Positions 54,678 through 57,387 of a DNA stretch of 57,387 nucleotides are shown in pieces. A model generated the notes under the pieces. That model was not told where the DNA came from, did not search any database, and saw only the letters and a list, made by a program, of their open reading frames with translations. The stretch covers positions 1 to 57,387 of the forward strand of contig CAMYNL010000020.1 of assembly GCA_947259705.1 (NCBI GenBank). The letters run 5' to 3'. The stretch comes from an uncultured Gammaproteobacteria bacterium (GTDB lineage: Bacteria; Pseudomonadota; Gammaproteobacteria; Arenicellales; JAANXG01). A program made the position numbers and the translations under genes. Each line of letters starts with the position of its first letter. Within the stretch, counting starts at the first letter, position 1.

Positions 54678-55355
54678 TCACGCCACCCGTTCGAAAAGCA
54701 GGTCTCGGACGGTATGCCCCAGCCCGGCGCCACGCTGCTCGTACTTGGTGACTGGCCGGTAGCCCGGCCGCGGCGCGAAGCCGCCGTCCGCAGCCAGATT
54801 GCGCAGCCGCGGTTCAGCCTTCAGCACCGCCAGCATGTGCTGTGCATAATCCTCCCAGTCGGTGGCGATGTGCAGCCGTCCAGCCGGCTGGAGACGTTCT
54901 GCCATCAGCGACACCAGTTCCGGCTGCACCAGCCGCCGTTTGTGGTGGCGCTTCTTGGGCCATGGATCGGGGAAAAAGATCATAATCCTGGCCAGGGATG
55001 CCGGCGCCACCCGCGCGCACACCACTTGCGCGCCATCTTCCATGATCACCTTCACATTGCGCAGCCCGAGCTTCTGCAAGCCGAGCAGCAGGCTGCCCAC
55101 GCCCGGCCGGTAGACCTCGACCCCGACGAAGTTCAGTTCCGGCTCCGCGGCGGCCATCTGCAACAGGGTGTGGCCGTTGCCGAAGCCGATCTCCATCACC
55201 GTCGGCACATCACGGCCGAAGACCTGCCGCCATTCCAGGGCTTCGCTGCCGGGATCGACGCCGTAAAGGGGCCACAGTTCCGCCAGCGCCCGCTGCTGGG
55301 CACGGGTAATGCGTCCCTCGCGCCGAACATAACTGCGCACCGGGCGGCGGCGCAT
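54678..55355 (-). CDS. trmB: tRNA (guanine-N7-)-methyltransferase
   Basis: Makes m7G46 in the variable loop of tRNAs. About 225 residues. SAM motif VMEIGFGNGHTLLQMA, and the TrmB signature FFPDPWPKKRHHKRRLVQ, which holds the catalytic region. The N-terminus RSYVRREGRITRAQQRAL is typical. ATG 55355 is chosen; TTG 55376 with a GGGA upstream is an alternative adding seven residues. The thiG stop lies 64 bp upstream, and thiS-thiG-trmB probably form an operon, a common gammaproteobacterial arrangement. Confidence 0.93.
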   Translation of the reverse strand: MRRRPVRSYVRREGRITRAQQRALAELWPLYGVDPGSEALEWRQVFGRDVPTVMEIGFGNGHTLLQMAAAEPELNFVGVEVYRPGVGSLLLGLQKLGLRNVKVIMEDGAQVVCARVAPASLARIMIFFPDPWPKKRHHKRRLVQPELVSLMAERLQPAGRLHIATDWEDYAQHMLAVLKAEPRLRNLAADGGFAPRPGYRPVTKYEQRGAGLGHTVRDLLFERVA

Positions 55356-55419
55356 CGCTGGCTCTGGTGTATTCAACTCGATCCCGGCGGGGGGCGGCAC
55401 GGCGCGCGGCCGATGCCTG

Positions 55420-56229
55420 TCAGGAGATGGTCCCCTCCAGCGGCGACGACGCGCTGGCATAGCGCTTGCGCGGCATGCGCCCGGCGAGGAAGGCCTCGCG
55501 GCCCGCCTCTATGCCCTTGCGCATGGCCACCGCCATCCGCACCGGGTCGCGGGCGGCGGCGATCGCGGTGTTCATCAACACGCCGTCGCAGCCCAGTTCC
55601 ATGGCGATGGCGGCGTCGCTGGCGGTGCCGACACCGGCGTCCACCAGGATCGGCACGGTCGCCTCTTCGACGATGAAGTGGATGTTGTAGGGATTGCGGA
55701 TGCCCAGTCCGGAGCCGATGGGGGCGGCCAGCGGCATGACCGCCACACACCCCATCTCCGCCAGCCTCCTGGCAATGATGGGATCATCGTTGGTATAAAC
55801 CATCACGTGGAAATCATCCTTGACCAATTCCTCCGCCGCGTCCAGGGTCGCGGTGATGTCCGGAAACAGCGTCTTCTCGTCCCCCAGCACTTCCAGCTTC
55901 ACCAGTGAGTGGCCGTCGAGCAGCTCGCGCGCGAGACGGCAGGTGCGTACCGCGTCCCTGGCGGTGTAACAACCCGCGGTATTGGGCAGCAGCGTGTAAC
56001 GCGAGGGCGGAACGACATCCAGCAGGTTGGGCTCGCCGGGGGACTGGCCGATGTTGGTGCGGCGGATCGCCACCGTGACGATCTCCGCGCCGCTGGCCTC
56101 GATGGCGCGGCGCGTCTCGTCCATGTCCCGGTACTTGCCGGTGCCGACCAGCAGCCGTGAGCGGTAGGAAACCCCGGCGATAATCAATGGGTCGTCTGCG
56201 CGTCCCGGCGAAAGTCTTGCCTGCGACAT
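55420..56229 (-). CDS. thiG: Thiazole synthase ThiG
   Basis: Forms the thiazole ring of thiamine from deoxyxylulose phosphate, dehydroglycine and sulfur carried by ThiS. About 269 residues. Motifs: [38 protein letters not shown] (Schiff-base Lys and phosphate region), [15 protein letters not shown], and [23 protein letters not shown] 56229 begins just before the conserved region. It lies 46 bp after thiS and upstream of trmB. Confidence 0.95.
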   Translation of the reverse strand: MSQARLSPGRADDPLIIAGVSYRSRLLVGTGKYRDMDETRRAIEASGAEIVTVAIRRTNIGQSPGEPNLLDVVPPSRYTLLPNTAGCYTARDAVRTCRLARELLDGHSLVKLEVLGDEKTLFPDITATLDAAEELVKDDFHVMVYTNDDPIIARRLAEMGCVAVMPLAAPIGSGLGIRNPYNIHFIVEEATVPILVDAGVGTASDAAIAMELGCDGVLMNTAIAAARDPVRMAVAMRKGIEAGREAFLAGRMPRKRYASASSPLEGTIS

Positions 56230-56275
56230 GGTGTCGGCGTGGATCCTGTGAATCAGCGGTGGCGCCGTAGAAAGC

Positions 56276-56476
56276 TCAACCGCCACCGATGGCGGCGACG
56301 ACCTCGACACGGTCACCGGGCTGCAGGGGATGCTTCGAGTAGCGGCTGCGGGGCACGATCTCTGCATTGACCTCGATGGCTATGCGCTGTCCTTCCAGCG
56401 CCAGGTCGGTCACCAGCTGGGCCAGGGTCTGACCGCTGGCGAGTTCTCTGGCCGCACCGTTGACGACGATCTCCAT
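56276..56476 (-). CDS. thiS: Sulfur carrier protein ThiS
   Basis: A ubiquitin-like carrier of 66 residues whose C-terminal glycines (ending AAIGGG) are adenylated and converted to thiocarboxylate, giving sulfur to Thi[18 protein letters not shown] is the typical beta-grasp start. ATG 56476 is preferred; GTG 56482 would add two residues. It opens the thiS-thiG-trmB group. I see no TPP riboswitch in the 140 bp upstream. Confidence 0.93.
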   Translation of the reverse strand: MEIVVNGAARELASGQTLAQLVTDLALEGQRIAIEVNAEIVPRSRYSKHPLQPGDRVEVVAAIGGG

Positions 56477-56623
56477 GGGCACACAGACTACCCAGCGCCC
56501 CCTGCCGCGTCAATGGCAAACGGGACCCCCGGATGACCGCGCCGCGGCTGGTCTTTACGGCACCGGCGAGTTGGTTCACACTAGCTCGGCGCGCGGCCGG
56601 GGCGGCACCGGGCACTCCTGCGG

Positions 56624-56697
56624 GCGGGTGTAGTTCAATGGTAGAACCTCAGCTTCCCAAGCTGATGACGTGGGTTCGATTCCCATCACCCGCTCCA
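56624..56697 (+). tRNA. tRNA-Gly (anticodon CCC)
   Basis: A complete cloverleaf: acceptor stem GCGGGTG/CACCCGC (56624-56630 with 56687-56693), anticodon stem TCAGC/GCTGA with loop TTCCCAA (anticodon CCC at 56656-56658), and T arm GGGTTCGATTCCC. CCA is encoded at 56695-56697. It reads GGG codons. No other tRNA lies next to it. Confidence 0.96.
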
Positions 56698-56870
56698 TAT
56701 CCCGACGCCGAGATGCACGCCGCACCGACCTTCCTGTCCGGGACGGCCATGACCGCCGGCATCACGCCGAACCACGATGCCTGTCAATGCCACGGCTGAA
56801 CCGTCGCATTCCTGTAAAGGGATTGTCGTAAGACCTACACTACATCCCTCCGGCGCGTCTGAGAACCAGC

Positions 56871-57236
56871 ATGGACTTCAGCCCCCTCAACCTGTTTACG
56901 CAGAACATTGATGCCGAGCACTACGACCGCGGTGCCACCGTTTTCGCCCGGGGCGAGACTGCCGCTCAGGTGTATGTGATCAAGCGCGGAAACATCGAGT
57001 TGAGCGTTGACGGCAAAGTTCTCAGCATGTTTGGCACGGGTGACATATTTGTTGATATGGCATTGATGAGCCCCAATCCGCGCAGCGCCACTGCGGGGGT
57101 CGTGCGCGACAGCGAGCTGGTGTCCGTCGACCAGAAACGCTTCACCTTTACGGTTCAACACACGCCGTGCTTCGCCCTGCACGTGATGCGGGTGCTGGCC
57201 GACCGGCTGCGGCAGACCGCGGAACGGCCCGCCTGA
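56871..57236 (+). CDS. Stand-alone cyclic-nucleotide-binding-domain protein
   Basis: A 121-residue protein made almost only of one Crp-type cyclic-nucleotide-binding domain: FARGETAAQVYVIKRGNIEL, GTGDIFVDMALM and PNPRSATAGVVRDSELVSVD follow the beta-barrel order. The phosphate-binding cassette normally reads FGE(x)ALL-x-RAA; here it is FVDMALMSPNPRSATA, with the Gly-Glu pair lost, so cAMP binding is not assured. No DNA-binding or kinase domain is attached. Length corresponds to one domain. It may be a regulator acting by protein contact. Confidence 0.8.
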   Translation: MDFSPLNLFTQNIDAEHYDRGATVFARGETAAQVYVIKRGNIELSVDGKVLSMFGTGDIFVDMALMSPNPRSATAGVVRDSELVSVDQKRFTFTVQHTPCFALHVMRVLADRLRQTAERPA

Positions 57237-57288
57237 CGGCGGACCAGCGGTACCCCGGCAGGCCGGTGCCCGGCGCCGACGCGCCCCT

Positions 57289-57387
57289 TCAGCGGAAGTC
57301 TTCCGCCTCGATCTGCTGGAAAACGAAACTGATCAGCCGCCCGAGCTGGTCGAACCCGAACCAGTCGGCAAAGGCGGACAGGTCCGC
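57289..57387 (-). CDS. C-terminal fragment of an unrecognised protein (cut by window edge)
   Basis: A minus-strand frame enters from the right edge and stops with TGA (plus-strand TCA, 57289-57291). Only 32 residues are visible, ending in QQIEAEDFR, with ADWFGFDQLGRLISFVF before. The family cannot be told from this. Confidence 0.4.
   Translation of the reverse strand, partial: ADLSAFADWFGFDQLGRLISFVFQQIEAEDFR

Noticed and set aside
56477-56623. TPP riboswitch upstream of thiS
   Set aside because: The conserved CTGAGA and the second-arm motif are not present on the minus strand of this gap.

Overview
This window reads as a stretch of chromosome from a GC-rich, sulfur-oxidising gammaproteobacterium, probably a chemolithoautotroph near the Chromatiales/Ectothiorhodospiraceae or Acidiferrobacterales. 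Two things point there. Blocks of gene order are typical of Gammaproteobacteria (ygfB-pepP-ubiH-ubiI facing TIGR02449-zapA-6S RNA-5-FTHF cyclo-ligase; divergent ppsR/ppsA; thiS-thiG-trmB). The window also carries dissimilatory APS reductase (aprBA), a ferredoxin-dependent 2-oxoacid oxidoreductase (korAB) and assimilatory cysH/cysI. I see no insertion sequence, phage, integrase, CRISPR array or toxin-antitoxin pair; it looks like core chromosome.

Layout. 1-3100: a cut-off gene, an FmdB-type zinc ribbon, an RlmI-like rRNA methyltransferase and ppsR. 3.1-5.5 kb: ppsA. 5.6-15.2 kb, all minus strand: gspB, exeA/gspA, a 5'-3' exonuclease, a small orphan protein, a YfcE-like phosphodiesterase, a YkgJ cysteine-cluster protein, aprA, aprB, a DUF4124 protein and lgt. 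15.3-24.3 kb: a DUF255 thioredoxin-domain protein, a periplasmic DUF4412-like protein, gamma-glutamyltransferase, an isocitrate dehydrogenase fused to CBS domains, a DMT transporter, folK and a PfkB kinase. 24.4-29.9 kb: the glycine cleavage system in the order fur-gcvT-gcvH-gcvPA-tpx-gcvPB. 30-36.7 kb: a PhnD-like binding protein, an NhaP antiporter, two ubiquinone hydroxylases, pepP and ygfB. 36.8-40.2 kb: zapA and 6S RNA, 5-FTHF cyclo-ligase, a YmdB-like phosphoesterase, an EVE protein and a cyclophilin. 40.2-46.4 kb, minus strand: cysI-DUF934-cysH-thioredoxin-like-korA-korB. 46.6-57.4 kb: hrpA, a YdcF protein, a phosphopantetheinyl transferase, rpiA, a GH-like protein, a CPXCG protein, trmB, thiG, thiS, tRNA-Gly(CCC), a lone cyclic-nucleotide-binding domain and a cut-off gene.

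Functionally, AprBA oxidises sulfite through APS for energy, while CysH/CysI reduce sulfate for biosynthesis. KorAB and the isocitrate dehydrogenase meet at 2-oxoglutarate, PpsA with its regulator PpsR controls PEP synthesis, and the glycine cleavage system with FolK and the 5-FTHF cyclo-ligase feeds one-carbon metabolism.

The most interesting points are: the isocitrate dehydrogenase-CBS fusion (19930-21699); a small thioredoxin-fold protein translationally coupled to the assimilatory APS reductase, resembling a split plant-type enzyme (43165-44246); a perfect 13-bp inverted repeat over the cysI promoter (46481-46532); and an unexplained structured element with a terminator upstream of rpiA (about 52295-52438). 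I did not find one clear, wholly new multi-gene system. All calls are from reading the sequence; no database search was run.
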